A stretch of DNA of 64,000 bases from Arthrobacter nitroguajacolicus_D (GCF_031455195.1 NZ_JAVDSH010000003.1:414055-478054); one strand, 5' to 3'. Shown: positions 41,580 to 51,208, counted from the stretch's first letter. The notes: generated by a model not told the origin, from the letters alone. Program-made: numbers and translations.

Positions 41580-42917
41580 ATGTCATCCACCCTCAGGCCC
41601 CGAGCCGACCGCGGTTCTGCCCGCACTACCGTCCTGGCTTCCCGCGATCTGGTCGTCGACCTCATCAGGGTCGCCTGCATGTTCGCCGTAGTGGCCGTCC
41701 ACCTCCTCATGATGGGCATCAGCGTGGACGGGTCCGGGATTGGCGTCGAAAATCCGTTGACGTCCCTGAGCTGGTTCGCCCAAGGGACATGGTTCGGCCA
41801 AGTCATGCCGCTCTTCTTCGTTGTGGGCGGCTTCGCGTCGCTGACTTCCTGGCGGAGCCTGCAGCGCCGCGGCGGTGACGCCGGCGACTACCTCCGCAAC
41901 CGGGTGCTGCGGCTGGTCCGCCCCACGGTTGCCTTATACGCGTTCCTCGCCGTTGCGTTATGGAGTGCGACGGCGGCTGGCGTCCCGGGCGATCTGCTCA
42001 CGGTTATCTCTGTGGGCGCCGGAGTTCAATTGTGGTTCCTGGCCGCGTACCTGATCTGCCAGGCAATGGTGCCAACAATGGCGAAACTTCACGGCCGGGC
42101 ACCGTACCGGACCGTCGCAGCGCTGGCTGCGGGCGCCGCCGTCGTCGATGTCTTTCGCCTGGGCTTGGAGCACAATCCCTGGGGCTTCGACTCAAACCCG
42201 ATCGGGCTGCTGAACATGGTGTTCGTTTGGGGTCTGCTGCAACAACTTGGGTTCTTCTATGCGGACGGATTCTTTGACCGGTTCGCTCGCTGGAAGCTGC
42301 TTTTGGGTGCTGTAACTTGCTACGTTGCACTGGTTCCGCTGACCCACGGGGGCCCGTACCCGGTGGACATGCTGACCAACCAGAACCCGCCGATGTTCCC
42401 GCTGATCCTGGTGGGACTGGCTCACATCCTGTTGGTCAAGGCCGTATACCCCGTTTTGCAGCGGTGCGTGAGGGTCGGCTGGGTGCAGAAAACCATGTTT
42501 GTGGTCGGCAGCCGGGCCATGACCATCTACCTGTGGCATCTGCCGCTGATCATCGCGATGTTTGGAATCGCACTGCTCCTCCGGCTGCCATTCCCTGAGC
42601 CGGCGAGTGCCGAGTGGTGGCTGAGCCGTCCCCTCTTCTACGTGGCCGCATGGGTGCTGGTGCTCCTGGTGTCCACACCGTTGGTCCGGCTGGAGCTTGC
42701 CAGCACCGCGCTGGCACCTGGTGCCGCCCGGCCCGCCATGTGGCGCATCCTGACGGGGACCGTGCTGGCGATCATTCCGCCGTTCGTGGTGATGCGGACC
42801 GGGCTGGATACAGCCAACGCAACGTGGGGCCTGGTGCTGCTGGTGGTTGCAGTGGCTTTGGTGACTGGCAAGGTCCCTGACCGGGCGTCGAAGACGCCTG
42901 CCCTTGTGGCTTCCTGA
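41580..42917 (+). CDS. acyltransferase family 3 membrane protein
   Basis: This 445-residue protein begins at ATG 41580 (AGGAG, 5 nt spacer). It has about ten membrane segments and the Acyl_transf_3 opening DLIRVACMFAVVAVHLLMMG, with MPLFFVVGGFASLTSWRSLQ and RNRVLRLVRPTVALYAFLAV. Family members O-acylate surface sugars or lipids. Location next to the surface-protein region fits a role in wall or exopolymer modification; the acceptor is unknown. Confidence 0.86.
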   Translation: MSSTLRPRADRGSARTTVLASRDLVVDLIRVACMFAVVAVHLLMMGISVDGSGIGVENPLTSLSWFAQGTWFGQVMPLFFVVGGFASLTSWRSLQRRGGDAGDYLRNRVLRLVRPTVALYAFLAVALWSATAAGVPGDLLTVISVGAGVQLWFLAAYLICQAMVPTMAKLHGRAPYRTVAALAAGAAVVDVFRLGLEHNPWGFDSNPIGLLNMVFVWGLLQQLGFFYADGFFDRFARWKLLLGAVTCYVALVPLTHGGPYPVDMLTNQNPPMFPLILVGLAHILLVKAVYPVLQRCVRVGWVQKTMFVVGSRAMTIYLWHLPLIIAMFGIALLLRLPFPEPASAEWWLSRPLFYVAAWVLVLLVSTPLVRLELASTALAPGAARPAMWRILTGTVLAIIPPFVVMRTGLDTANATWGLVLLVVAVALVTGKVPDRASKTPALVAS

Positions 42918-42932
42918 CCTTCTTTGTACGCC

Positions 42933-42976
42933 AAACGGCCGCAGAGCAACCTTGCGAGGTTGTTCTGCGGCCGTTT
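42933..42976. terminator. bidirectional terminator between acyltransferase and protease genes
   Basis: The 20-nt arms 42933-42952 and 42957-42976 pair with one G-T wobble around a TGCG loop. Both sides carry short T-runs (GTTTGTTT on the plus strand). Confidence 0.88.
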
Positions 42977-43005
42977 GTTTCTTCAAACAAGGTACGGACG
43001 AGTCC

Positions 43006-45831
43006 TTATGGCATGCGGTAAAGGAAGGCAGCCATGGCATCACGGTTGATGGGCTCAAGAGCCTTGTAGACGTAGTTGCCTTCGCCGATCTGCCAACCTG
43101 TCGAGATGCCGGTGACCTTCATCCAGACCATCTCTTTGTAGAACTGCTGGTTGGGGTCAAGGTCGCTGAAAGGGGCAGTCGTGGGAGCTTCGAAATCCGG
43201 TTTATTAACCAAACGGTAGAGGAAGGCAGCCATCGCATCGCGGTTAATGGGGGTCAGCGGCCGGTACGTCCGCGATCCGTCCGATTCGGTCCAACCTGAC
43301 GAAATGCCAGCATCTGCAAGCCAGGACATTTCCTTGTAGAACTGCTGGGTGGTCAACACGTCCTTGAACGGCGACTGCGCGGGCGGCGTGTAATCAGGAG
43401 ATCCAGCCATCCGGTAAAGGAACGCAGCCATCGCATCACGGTTGATGGGTGTGACCGGCCTGTAGGTGACGGACTGGTCCGCTTCGACCCAGCCCGTGGA
43501 GATTTTGCGATCCGCCAACCAGGACATTTCCTTGTAGAACTGCTGGGTGGTGAGGACGTCCTTGAACGGCGAAACTGCAGGCGCAGTGAAGTCCGGGCCT
43601 TTGCTGCTGAAGTAGGCCTTCCATTCGGACGTGGCACCGTTGAGCAGCGCCCACCCTTCCTTCGCCTTTGCCGTTACCTTCACTTGGCCGCGGGCGGTGT
43701 GGGTTCCGGCGTCGACCGTTTTTCCGTCCACCTGGTAGTCCACAGAGTCGGATCCGGGGATGGTGTAGCTGTCATCGGCCATGTACGGGGCTTCGTTGAA
43801 GACGACAGGCGCGGGGGTCACCGCCTTGTCTGCGGCGACAACCGTGGCCGTGGGCTTGCTGGTCATCGACAGCAGCCAGTACGGCGTCTTTACACCCACT
43901 ACTTGCACCGTCAGGGTGGAACCAACATCCTCACTGGTGAGTGTGTATTCAGGAAGGCTGGAAACGTCATCGCCGGTGGTGCCGGCCTTATGCCGGGTCC
44001 ACGTGTAGCGCAATTCCACGGGTGCGGGTTCCCAGGTTCCTGCCTGGGCGGTCAGGGTGCTGCCTACGTACGCGGAACCGAGAATGACGGGAGTGTCTCC
44101 AGTCAAGGTTCCCGGCCCAACCTGGGCGGTCGGCGCGGACGTGGCAGACACGGCCGGAACGTACTTTTTTGTCGCAGTGACCGTAACGGTCATTGCGGCC
44201 TGATGGTCGTCGGCCACCAAGGTGTAGGTGGAATCGGTAGCACCGGCAACCGGCACGCCCCAACGGTTCCACTGGTAGGTCCATTCCGCAGAGTCCACGT
44301 TGGACCAAGCGCCCCGGTCAACGGTAAGGGTCTTCCCCACCGCGGCTTCACCCGCGATGGTTGGCGTACCGGCGACGATTGGGGCTGCGTCTGCCGCCAC
44401 CTGCTTGACGGTGGCATTGGCGTCCACCAGACCCGAGCCGCACCCAATGCAACCTGCCACCGGGCGGCCGTTGGCTTTCAGGCGCTGTTCGACGTCGGCC
44501 GGGGTGAGGGCGGGAAGCGTGGCCACCATCATCGCTGCAACAGCTGCGACATGTGGGGCCGCCATGGAGGTACCGGACTTGAGGTAGTAGTCCTCTGTGG
44601 TGGCAGTATCAGCACCTTGGTTCAGCGTGGACACGATGCCGTTGAGCGCGTCTTTCGTCATGTCTCCGCCAGGGGCCATGACGTCCACGTTCGCTCCGAA
44701 GTTGGAGTAGTAGGCCTTTTCCGCGGTGCGGGTGCTTGCTCCCACCGTGATGACGTTGCTGCAGTTGGCCGGGCTGACGAGTGACGCGTCAACGTTCTCG
44801 TTGCCGGCAGCAACCACAACGGCTGCACCCTGGCTCCGGGCGAAGTCCAGAGCATTCTGGTAGGTGGCTGAGCACGTTGCGCGGCCGCCAATGCTGAGGT
44901 TGATCACGCGGGCGGGGTTGGCGTTGGCTGGGATCCCAGGCACCGGGCCGCCGGCTGCCCACCTGATGCCGTCCGCGATGTCCGAGCTGTAGCCGCCGCA
45001 AGTTCCGATGGCCCGGATGGGTACGATCTTGGCCTGCGGAGCAACGCCGGCAACACCCTTGTTGTTGCCCGCAACTGCAGCGATGATGCCGGCAACGTGA
45101 GTGCCGTGCCAGGACGACCGGACACCGGCGCGTCCGGCTGCACACTGGTTGTCGGAGGTTGCGTCACCTTCGTCGCGGGGGTTGGGGTCGCGACCGTCGC
45201 CGTCACGGGCCGTGGTCGCATTCGAAATCATGTCGTACCCGGGCAGGACGTTTGCGTTCAGGTCGCTGTGGTCGAGGATACCGGTGTCGATCACGGCAAC
45301 AGTGCTTCCTTCGCCCCGGCTGACATCCCAGGCTCCCAGTGCATTAATGCCACCCGTTCCACTGCCAAGGCCCCACTGGAGGTTGTAGTAGGTGTCGTTG
45401 GGCGCCGTTGCCAGGGTCTGCATGATGGTGTCGGGTTCGGCGTACTCCACGGCTGGATCTGCAGCCAATGTGGCCACCAGCGCTTTTGCCTCCTGGGGTG
45501 AGAGCTTGCGGTCCGTTTTGACCACTTCCTCGCCGGTGGAAGTTGTCCGAAGGCTCTCCACCGGAAGGCCCACGGCCTCTTCGGCTGTCTTGAGTGACTT
45601 CTGGGGATCGATCGATTGGATCCCTGCAGTCTCCTTGAACTTCACAATGAACTGGTCTGTAGGTGTCGCCGGGAGGTTTGACGTCACCGGCAAGGGAGCC
45701 GCACTGGGAAGCGGCGGCGCAGGCGTGTCAACAGCCGCGGCAGGGAGCGCCGGCAGGGCTGCTCCCACCAAGGCGACGACGCTGAGAAGGATTAAACGAG
45801 AACTAACCACGGCTTTCCGCTGGTTACGCAT
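43006..45831 (-). CDS. secreted S8 serine protease with Ig-like repeats and three C-terminal SLH-like modules
   Basis: This 941-residue protein has a Sec signal (RLILLSVVALVGAALPALPA), an I9-type propeptide (DQFIVKFKETAGI, to about 140), then a subtilisin domain with Asp182 (AVIDTGILDH), His242 (SSWHGTHVAG) and Ser422 (SGTSMAAPHVA). Two Ig-like units follow (GTPTIAGEAAVGKTLTV; VILGSAYVGSTLTAQAG), then a beta unit shared with the paralogues, then three SLH-like modules of about 65 residues (about 750-941). Each module has the pattern FKDV..QQFYKEM.WLA...ISTGW and PINRDAMAAFLYR. Predicted to be wall-displayed. The paralogue lies directly upstream. AAAGGG precedes the ATG. Confidence 0.9.
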   Translation of the reverse strand: MRNQRKAVVSSRLILLSVVALVGAALPALPAAAVDTPAPPLPSAAPLPVTSNLPATPTDQFIVKFKETAGIQSIDPQKSLKTAEEAVGLPVESLRTTSTGEEVVKTDRKLSPQEAKALVATLAADPAVEYAEPDTIMQTLATAPNDTYYNLQWGLGSGTGGINALGAWDVSRGEGSTVAVIDTGILDHSDLNANVLPGYDMISNATTARDGDGRDPNPRDEGDATSDNQCAAGRAGVRSSWHGTHVAGIIAAVAGNNKGVAGVAPQAKIVPIRAIGTCGGYSSDIADGIRWAAGGPVPGIPANANPARVINLSIGGRATCSATYQNALDFARSQGAAVVVAAGNENVDASLVSPANCSNVITVGASTRTAEKAYYSNFGANVDVMAPGGDMTKDALNGIVSTLNQGADTATTEDYYLKSGTSMAAPHVAAVAAMMVATLPALTPADVEQRLKANGRPVAGCIGCGSGLVDANATVKQVAADAAPIVAGTPTIAGEAAVGKTLTVDRGAWSNVDSAEWTYQWNRWGVPVAGATDSTYTLVADDHQAAMTVTVTATKKYVPAVSATSAPTAQVGPGTLTGDTPVILGSAYVGSTLTAQAGTWEPAPVELRYTWTRHKAGTTGDDVSSLPEYTLTSEDVGSTLTVQVVGVKTPYWLLSMTSKPTATVVAADKAVTPAPVVFNEAPYMADDSYTIPGSDSVDYQVDGKTVDAGTHTARGQVKVTAKAKEGWALLNGATSEWKAYFSSKGPDFTAPAVSPFKDVLTTQQFYKEMSWLADRKISTGWVEADQSVTYRPVTPINRDAMAAFLYRMAGSPDYTPPAQSPFKDVLTTQQFYKEMSWLADAGISSGWTESDGSRTYRPLTPINRDAMAAFLYRLVNKPDFEAPTTAPFSDLDPNQQFYKEMVWMKVTGISTGWQIGEGNYVYKALEPINRDAMAAFLYRMP

Positions 45832-45854
45832 ATACAGTCGCCCTTTTGCTCAAG

Positions 45855-45872
45855 ACGCCCCCCAAAGAGCGC
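45855..45872 (-). promoter_or_regulatory. 18-bp element shared by both protease genes (copy 1)
   Basis: ACGCCCCCCAAAGAGCGC on the plus strand, 24 nt before the start, is identical to 48858-48875. It lies in the 5' untranslated or promoter region. Confidence 0.5.
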
Positions 45873-45972
45873 TGAAAAGTGGCCGCGAGCGCAGCCAGAA
45901 ATGAGTTTAGCCAAGTAGTGGAGATTCCTGCGAATCCTTGGGGATCGCGGCGGATAGTGCCCGAACGAACAA

Positions 45973-46004
45973 GGGCCGGCCGCAGAAAAGACTGCAACCG
46001 GCCC
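45973..46004 (-). terminator. terminator of the upstream protease gene
   Basis: GGGCCGG (45973-45979) pairs with CCGGCCC (45998-46004), with an inner GCAG/CTGC pair and a T-containing loop. It separates the two protease genes. Confidence 0.65.
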
Positions 46005-46026
46005 CGGTTGATATTCGTGATCAGTC

Positions 46027-48837
46027 TTAGGGCATGCGGTAGAGGAAGGCCGCCATGGCATCACGGTTGATGGGTGAGAGCGGGCGGTACGTTCGGCCAC
46101 CGTAGGCGTCCGTCCAGCCCGAAGAGATCTTCTTTTCGGACAGCCAAGCCATCTCTATATAAAACTGCTGGTACACGCTCACGTCCTCGAATGGAGAGTT
46201 ATACGGTGCCACATAATCGGGTGAACCGGCGAGCCTGTAGAGGAACGCTGCCATGGCATCCCGACTGATTGGAGTCAGGGGCCGATATGTCTTTGAACCG
46301 TCAGACTCTGTCCATCCGGAAGAAACGCCGGTCTGGGCCAGCCAGGCCATCTCCTTATAGAACTGTTGCGTCGTCAGCACGTCCTTGAAGGGGGATTTTG
46401 CCGGCGGTGTGAAATCCGGAGATCCGGCCATGCGGTAGAGGAACGCAGCCATGGCATCGCGGTTGATTGGTGTCAACGGTCGGTAAGTGACCGACATATC
46501 CGCTTCTACCCAACCCGTGGAAATTTTCCGCTCCGCAAGCCACGACATCTCTTTATAGAACTGCTGGCTGGTCAGGACATCCTTGAACGGAGACTTGGCA
46601 GGGGCCGTATAGGCGGGTCCCTTAGTGCTGAAGAACACGGTCCATTCGGCTTTGGCCCCGGGCGCCACTAAATAACCTGGTTTGGCTATAGCCCTTATTT
46701 TGACTTGGCCGCGTGCAGAGTAAGTCCCGGCCTTAATAGTCATGCCGGCAATTTGATAATCCACGCCCGGACTCACAGGCACGACGTACTTGTCGTCGAC
46801 CATGTAGGGCGCTTCAACAAACTGGATGGGTGACGGGGTCACAACGTGGTCTGCGGGCATCACCGTGGGAGTTGGCTCGGTCTTCACCGTGGTCTGCACG
46901 AAAAAGGGTCTCGTTGCAGTGACCGAAAAGGATACCGCCTTCCCGGCATCGGCCTCTACCAAGGTGTAGGTGAGGGCAGTCGCGCCCTGGATTGCCTGTC
47001 CATCCCTCAGCCACTGATAGGTTAGGCTGCCGGGCTGGGGCCACCACTCACCGGCTGAACCGGTGAGAGTCATTCCCACAAACGGCTCTCCCTCTAGAGT
47101 TGCAGGCGGGGAATTCGACAGACTGCCGAGTTCCACCAGAGCAGTCGGAGCCGAGGTGACTGTAACCGCGTCGAAGTGCATCTTCTTGGCTGTTACCTTG
47201 ATGGACATCCGGGCGCCTAAGTCATCGCCTTGGAGTTCGTACGCGTTATTCGTTGCCCCGGCTATGGGGGTTCCGTTCCGAAGCCATTGGTAGCTCCAGT
47301 CAATTCGAGGGACGTCTGCCCATGGACCGCTGACATATGGTTTCAGTTCAGCGCCTACACCCGTTCCGCCAACAACCGAAACCTCGCCCGTCCCTATGGG
47401 AGCTGCGTCTGCCGCCACATCGCGCAAAGCCTGATCAGCGTTGAGGAGGCCTCCGCCGCAGCCGTCCAGGCAGCTCCAAAGGGTATTGGCTGTCGCCTTG
47501 ATCTTCTGTTCCACTTCGCCGGGCGTCAAAGCAGGAAAAGCAGAGAACATCATGGCTGCCACCCCAGCGACCTGGGGTGCGGCCAACGATGTACCTTGGC
47601 CGTAGTAATACGCCTCTGTGGTTGGCGTGTTCAGTCCGTCATTTAGCGTAGATAGAACCCCGCTGGGAACATCCCAGCGGATGTCGCCGCCAAAAGCGAC
47701 CAGATCTACATTGAGGCCATAGTTGGAGTAGTAGGCCCTGTTCAGCTGGATATCAATCGCTCCCACGGTGATGACGTTGCGGCAGTTGGCCGGGCTGATC
47801 AAGGATGCGTTGATGTTCTCGTTTCCTGCAGCTACAACTACAACGGCACCTAAGCTTCGGGCTGTGTCGACTGCACTCTGAAACGGGGCCGTGCAGGCTT
47901 CACGACCTCCAATGCTCACATTGATGACCCTGGCCGGATTCGCGTTTTGAGGAACGCCCGGAACACCGCCACCGGCCGCCCAAACAATGCCGTCGACGAT
48001 GTCTGACTTATACCCGCCGCAGGATCCCATCACCCTCACAGGTACTACTTTTGATTTTGGTGCGACACCTGCAACCCCTTTATTGTTGCCAGCCACCGCG
48101 GCGACGATACCGGCAACGTGGGTTCCGTGCCACGATGAAGGAGAAGCGGGCTGCCCCGCCGCGCACTGTCCGGCGGAGGTCGCGTCACCCTTGTCATGAG
48201 CATCGGGATCGCGACCGTTTCCGTCTCTGGCCACAGCGGCAGAACTAATCAGGTCGTACCCGGGGAGGACGTTTGCGTTCAGATCGCTGTGGTCCAAAAT
48301 TCCGCTGTCCACCACAGCGACATTGACTCCCTCTCCCCGGCTGACATCCCAAGCACCGAGGATACTGTCATAGGCGTGCATGCCCTGGGAATGGTAGTAA
48401 GTGTCATTTGGTTGGTCCGCAAAGGTTCGCATGATCGTGTCGGGTTCTGCGTACTCAACGTTTGGGTCTGAGGCGAGAGCCGCGACTAGCTCTCCAGCTT
48501 CTTCTGCCCCAAGAATTCGGTCGGTCTTGACAACTTCTTCATCGGAACCAGTAGTCCGTACAGCTTCGACATGAATGCCCACGGCCTCGGAGGCCAAACC
48601 AAAGGTCGACTGCATGTCCGACGACTGGATATCTGCCCGCTCTTTGAATTTCACAATGAACTGATCCGTGGGAGCCACGCTGGAATCCGTGGGCATGGCA
48701 CGCGGAGCTGCACTCGGTGCCGGAATTGTAGCTTCGTCGGCGCCGGCCGGAAGCGCAGGGAACCCTGCTCCAACGAGTGCGACAACGCCAATAAGGATTA
48801 TTCGAGAGCGCACGCTGGCTCTCCGTCGGTTCTGCAT
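46027..48837 (-). CDS. secreted S8 serine protease with Ig-like repeats and three SLH-like modules (paralogue)
   Basis: This 936-residue paralogue of the next gene has the same order of parts: signal (RIILIGVVALVGAGFPALPA), propeptide (DQFIVKFKERADIQSS), catalytic Asp177 (AVVDSGILDH), His237 (SWHGTHVAG), Ser417 (GTSLAAPQVAGVAAMM), Ig-like units, the shared beta unit and three SLH-like modules. The last module differs most (FEDVSVYQQFYIEMAWLSEK). The triad is intact in both, so both should be active. Codon use and GC are slightly lower than in the other copy, suggesting a long-standing duplication or separate histories. Confidence 0.9.
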   Translation of the reverse strand: MQNRRRASVRSRIILIGVVALVGAGFPALPAGADEATIPAPSAAPRAMPTDSSVAPTDQFIVKFKERADIQSSDMQSTFGLASEAVGIHVEAVRTTGSDEEVVKTDRILGAEEAGELVAALASDPNVEYAEPDTIMRTFADQPNDTYYHSQGMHAYDSILGAWDVSRGEGVNVAVVDSGILDHSDLNANVLPGYDLISSAAVARDGNGRDPDAHDKGDATSAGQCAAGQPASPSSWHGTHVAGIVAAVAGNNKGVAGVAPKSKVVPVRVMGSCGGYKSDIVDGIVWAAGGGVPGVPQNANPARVINVSIGGREACTAPFQSAVDTARSLGAVVVVAAGNENINASLISPANCRNVITVGAIDIQLNRAYYSNYGLNVDLVAFGGDIRWDVPSGVLSTLNDGLNTPTTEAYYYGQGTSLAAPQVAGVAAMMFSAFPALTPGEVEQKIKATANTLWSCLDGCGGGLLNADQALRDVAADAAPIGTGEVSVVGGTGVGAELKPYVSGPWADVPRIDWSYQWLRNGTPIAGATNNAYELQGDDLGARMSIKVTAKKMHFDAVTVTSAPTALVELGSLSNSPPATLEGEPFVGMTLTGSAGEWWPQPGSLTYQWLRDGQAIQGATALTYTLVEADAGKAVSFSVTATRPFFVQTTVKTEPTPTVMPADHVVTPSPIQFVEAPYMVDDKYVVPVSPGVDYQIAGMTIKAGTYSARGQVKIRAIAKPGYLVAPGAKAEWTVFFSTKGPAYTAPAKSPFKDVLTSQQFYKEMSWLAERKISTGWVEADMSVTYRPLTPINRDAMAAFLYRMAGSPDFTPPAKSPFKDVLTTQQFYKEMAWLAQTGVSSGWTESDGSKTYRPLTPISRDAMAAFLYRLAGSPDYVAPYNSPFEDVSVYQQFYIEMAWLSEKKISSGWTDAYGGRTYRPLSPINRDAMAAFLYRMP

Positions 48838-48857
48838 AGACAGCGCCCTCTGCTCAT

Positions 48858-48875
48858 ACGCCCCCCAAAGAGCGC
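48858..48875 (-). promoter_or_regulatory. 18-bp element shared by both protease genes (copy 2)
   Basis: Identical to 45855-45872 and 21 nt before the start. On the minus strand it reads GCGCTCTTTGGGGGGCGT. Confidence 0.5.
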
Positions 48876-49009
48876 GGAAATTAGCCGCCTGAGTGCGGCG
48901 AGCACGAGTCTAGCTACTGTTTCCAGGTTTCTGTGAATTTCCTGAGAACCACGTCCCTGTCTTAGAGCTACCGCACCCTATAGCGGTTGCCAAGGCCCGT
49001 CATATCCAG

Positions 49010-49933
49010 TTATTTGACAGGAGCCGGCGCGGTGTCCACCACACGACGTTTCACATCACGCCGGGTGGTTTCGGTTTGGAAACCGCTAGCAGACAATCCC
49101 GCCGGCCAGTCCCCCCGACAAGTAGCCAGTTCTTCGAAGCATGCCCGCAAAAGCTCCTTTGGCGGTGGAGTGTGACCGTCGCCAGTGTCAGGTCCCCACC
49201 GATCCATCAGCATGAAGACGTCTTCCGATTCGCCTACGACATCCAAGAAAGGGATCTGGTGATTCTGAATATGGAACCAATCTTTGGCGTTCTGGATCAG
49301 GGCGACGGTGTGTCCAAAACCCGCAGCATATGAGGGTAGTAGGTCGTGAGCCACGCTTCCCGGTAGCTCCGACATGTCTTGGCCTTCCAACTCCCAGGCA
49401 TGGGTCATATACCTCCCTACAGCTCCAGGATAGAAACGGGAGATTGAAGTCTGGGGATTGACCGCAAGCGCAAGCGACATCGTGAAGTACCTCGACAATG
49501 CCAGGCTGGCGTATCCGCCGCCAGAGCTGCCGAAAAAGATCACGTTGTATCCTCCCGTCGCCCGGAGTATGCGTCTGATGACGTCCGCCAACGTTTCCTG
49601 GAGGTCTGGCTGTTCGCTCGATCCCGCATACCACGCGAGATTGAGGTCAGCAGACTTCCTAAGGCTGGGATCAGAAATGAAGATCCGGTTAACGGGCAGC
49701 CCGGCAGTCACGCCTTTACCCAGGAACCACGGCAGACGAACGTCTTTCTCAGCTGCACCGTGGAAACTCACCAGCGTTGTATCCGAGTTTGCGGGTAGGT
49801 TCAGGACCTCGATGGGCAAGCCCTGGTACTGAATTTCAATCAGCCCCGCGGGCACTTCCCCCGCCGAGAGGAACGCCTGAAGGTCTTGGAACGAAGTGAG
49901 GACAGGTGTATTGGCGGGCTGGTTTTCAGGCAC
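49010..49933 (-). CDS. serine alpha/beta-hydrolase-like protein (copy 1 of a pair)
   Basis: This 307-residue protein has a central alpha/beta-hydrolase core. There is a strand and turn TTLVSFHGAAEKDVRLPWFL, the nucleophile elbow FFGSSGGGYASLALSRYF (Ser about 145), then NPQTSISRFY. A late WFHIQNHQIPFLDVVGESED could supply the His. No signal peptide is seen. GTG 49933 is chosen (second of two adjacent GTG codons): TAGACT lies 6 nt before it and no ribosome site exists. A related protein is at 56064-57077. Role unknown; relatives sit in surface-glycan regions, so glycan acyl transfer or removal is possible. Confidence 0.7.
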   Translation of the reverse strand: MPENQPANTPVLTSFQDLQAFLSAGEVPAGLIEIQYQGLPIEVLNLPANSDTTLVSFHGAAEKDVRLPWFLGKGVTAGLPVNRIFISDPSLRKSADLNLAWYAGSSEQPDLQETLADVIRRILRATGGYNVIFFGSSGGGYASLALSRYFTMSLALAVNPQTSISRFYPGAVGRYMTHAWELEGQDMSELPGSVAHDLLPSYAAGFGHTVALIQNAKDWFHIQNHQIPFLDVVGESEDVFMLMDRWGPDTGDGHTPPPKELLRACFEELATCRGDWPAGLSASGFQTETTRRDVKRRVVDTAPAPVK

Positions 49934-49939
49934 CACGGT

Positions 49940-49945
49940 AGTCTA
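49940..49945 (-). promoter_or_regulatory. leaderless -10 box (TAGACT) of the alpha/beta-hydrolase-like gene
   Basis: TAGACT, ACCGTG, then GTG: the same 6-nt arrangement as menD, with the identical hexamer. Confidence 0.45.
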
Positions 49946-49990
49946 GCCGCGACATCAGTCGGGCCTGAATCTGTCCGAACGTGGACGACC

Positions 49991-51208
49991 TCAGTAGTTC
50001 CGGCGGTGCTTCAGTCTCGGAATTGCGACGGCGAACACCACCGCCGCGGCGAACCCCAGTACCCCGGTGGCCCAGACGCCGGCGGACAGCGAGATCGCAG
50101 CCGTCAACCCGGACAGCAGCACCGGTCCCCCTGTTGCCCCGGAATCTGCAATGAACCTCCAAATGCCAAGAAAGTGGCTGCGCCCATTGTCCGGCGAGAA
50201 GTCGGCACCCAACGTCATGATCAGTCCCGAACTGATGCCGTTGCCGAACCCAATCAGCAGGGCAGCCAACAACAGGGAAACAAATCCGCCTGTGAAAGGG
50301 ATCAATATGAGGGCTACTCCCATGATCAGCGTGGAAGGGACAGCCACCCACTGCCTGCCTTTCCTGTCCATGAGCTTCCCAGCCGGGTAGAACACCAGCA
50401 TGTCGATAGCCCCGGAAAGGCCGAATAGCAGCGACGCGTGCGTGGCATCGAGCCCCAAGTGATCCGCCCACAACGGGATAACCACTTGTCGTGATGCCCT
50501 CAACGCGCTCAGCAAGAGGATCCCAAATCCGACAGTCAGGAACACGCCCGCGTGCGAAACCGCGATGCTCCGTAACGTCGACGCCGGAGGGCGGGGAGCG
50601 CCGTCGGACGTTTCAGGGGCGACCAGGTCCGGGATGGTGAGCGACAAGGCCGCGGCCGCCATCATGCCCGCGAAGCCCACCCAGTAGGCCCCACTGATGC
50701 CGGCAAACTGCATCACGCCGGCGCCGACGAAAGGCCCGATGAAGATACCAATCCTGGTCACGCCGCCCAAGGTAGACAGGGCTCGTGCCCGGAAGATGAC
50801 CGGCACGGCTTCGGTGAGGAACTTTTGCCGGGCGAGGTTGAAGACGCTCGCCGACATGCCCACCAACGTCATGGACACCGCCAACAACCAGAGACCGTTC
50901 TCCACCTGCGGCGCGAAGGCTGAAGCGCCCAGGGCAATAGCGCCCAAAGCGCCGGCTCCAACGATGGACCAACGTTCGCCGAACTTCTCCGTGATGATCG
51001 ACGCCGGGATGTTGAAAAGCCAGGAACCTATACCGATGAGCGTCACTACCAACGCCGATACGGCAACGGAAGCGCCGAGGTCGCGCGCCGAAAGAGCGAT
51101 GACCGGAAGGACCGCACCCTCTCCAATGCAAAACAGCAGCGCGGGCCCGAAGGCCGGGAGTGCGATGCTGCGCAGGCTAAAAGCTTGGTTTGTCTGGGTC
51201 TCGGTCAT
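49991..51208 (-). CDS. MFS transporter
   Basis: This 405-residue protein with 12 predicted membrane segments is of the major facilitator type. It begins MTETQTNQAFSLRSIALPAF, has the loop 2-3-like PASIITEKFGERWSIVGAGA and the loop 8-9-like PAGKLMDRKGRQWVAVPSTL. It looks like a drug/metabolite exporter; the substrate cannot be read. ATG 51208 and ATG 51217 (three codons upstream) are both possible. TAGGAT lies 7 nt before 51208 and no proper ribosome site exists. Longer readings to 51415 are unlikely. Confidence 0.85.
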   Translation of the reverse strand: MTETQTNQAFSLRSIALPAFGPALLFCIGEGAVLPVIALSARDLGASVAVSALVVTLIGIGSWLFNIPASIITEKFGERWSIVGAGALGAIALGASAFAPQVENGLWLLAVSMTLVGMSASVFNLARQKFLTEAVPVIFRARALSTLGGVTRIGIFIGPFVGAGVMQFAGISGAYWVGFAGMMAAAALSLTIPDLVAPETSDGAPRPPASTLRSIAVSHAGVFLTVGFGILLLSALRASRQVVIPLWADHLGLDATHASLLFGLSGAIDMLVFYPAGKLMDRKGRQWVAVPSTLIMGVALILIPFTGGFVSLLLAALLIGFGNGISSGLIMTLGADFSPDNGRSHFLGIWRFIADSGATGGPVLLSGLTAAISLSAGVWATGVLGFAAAVVFAVAIPRLKHRRNY

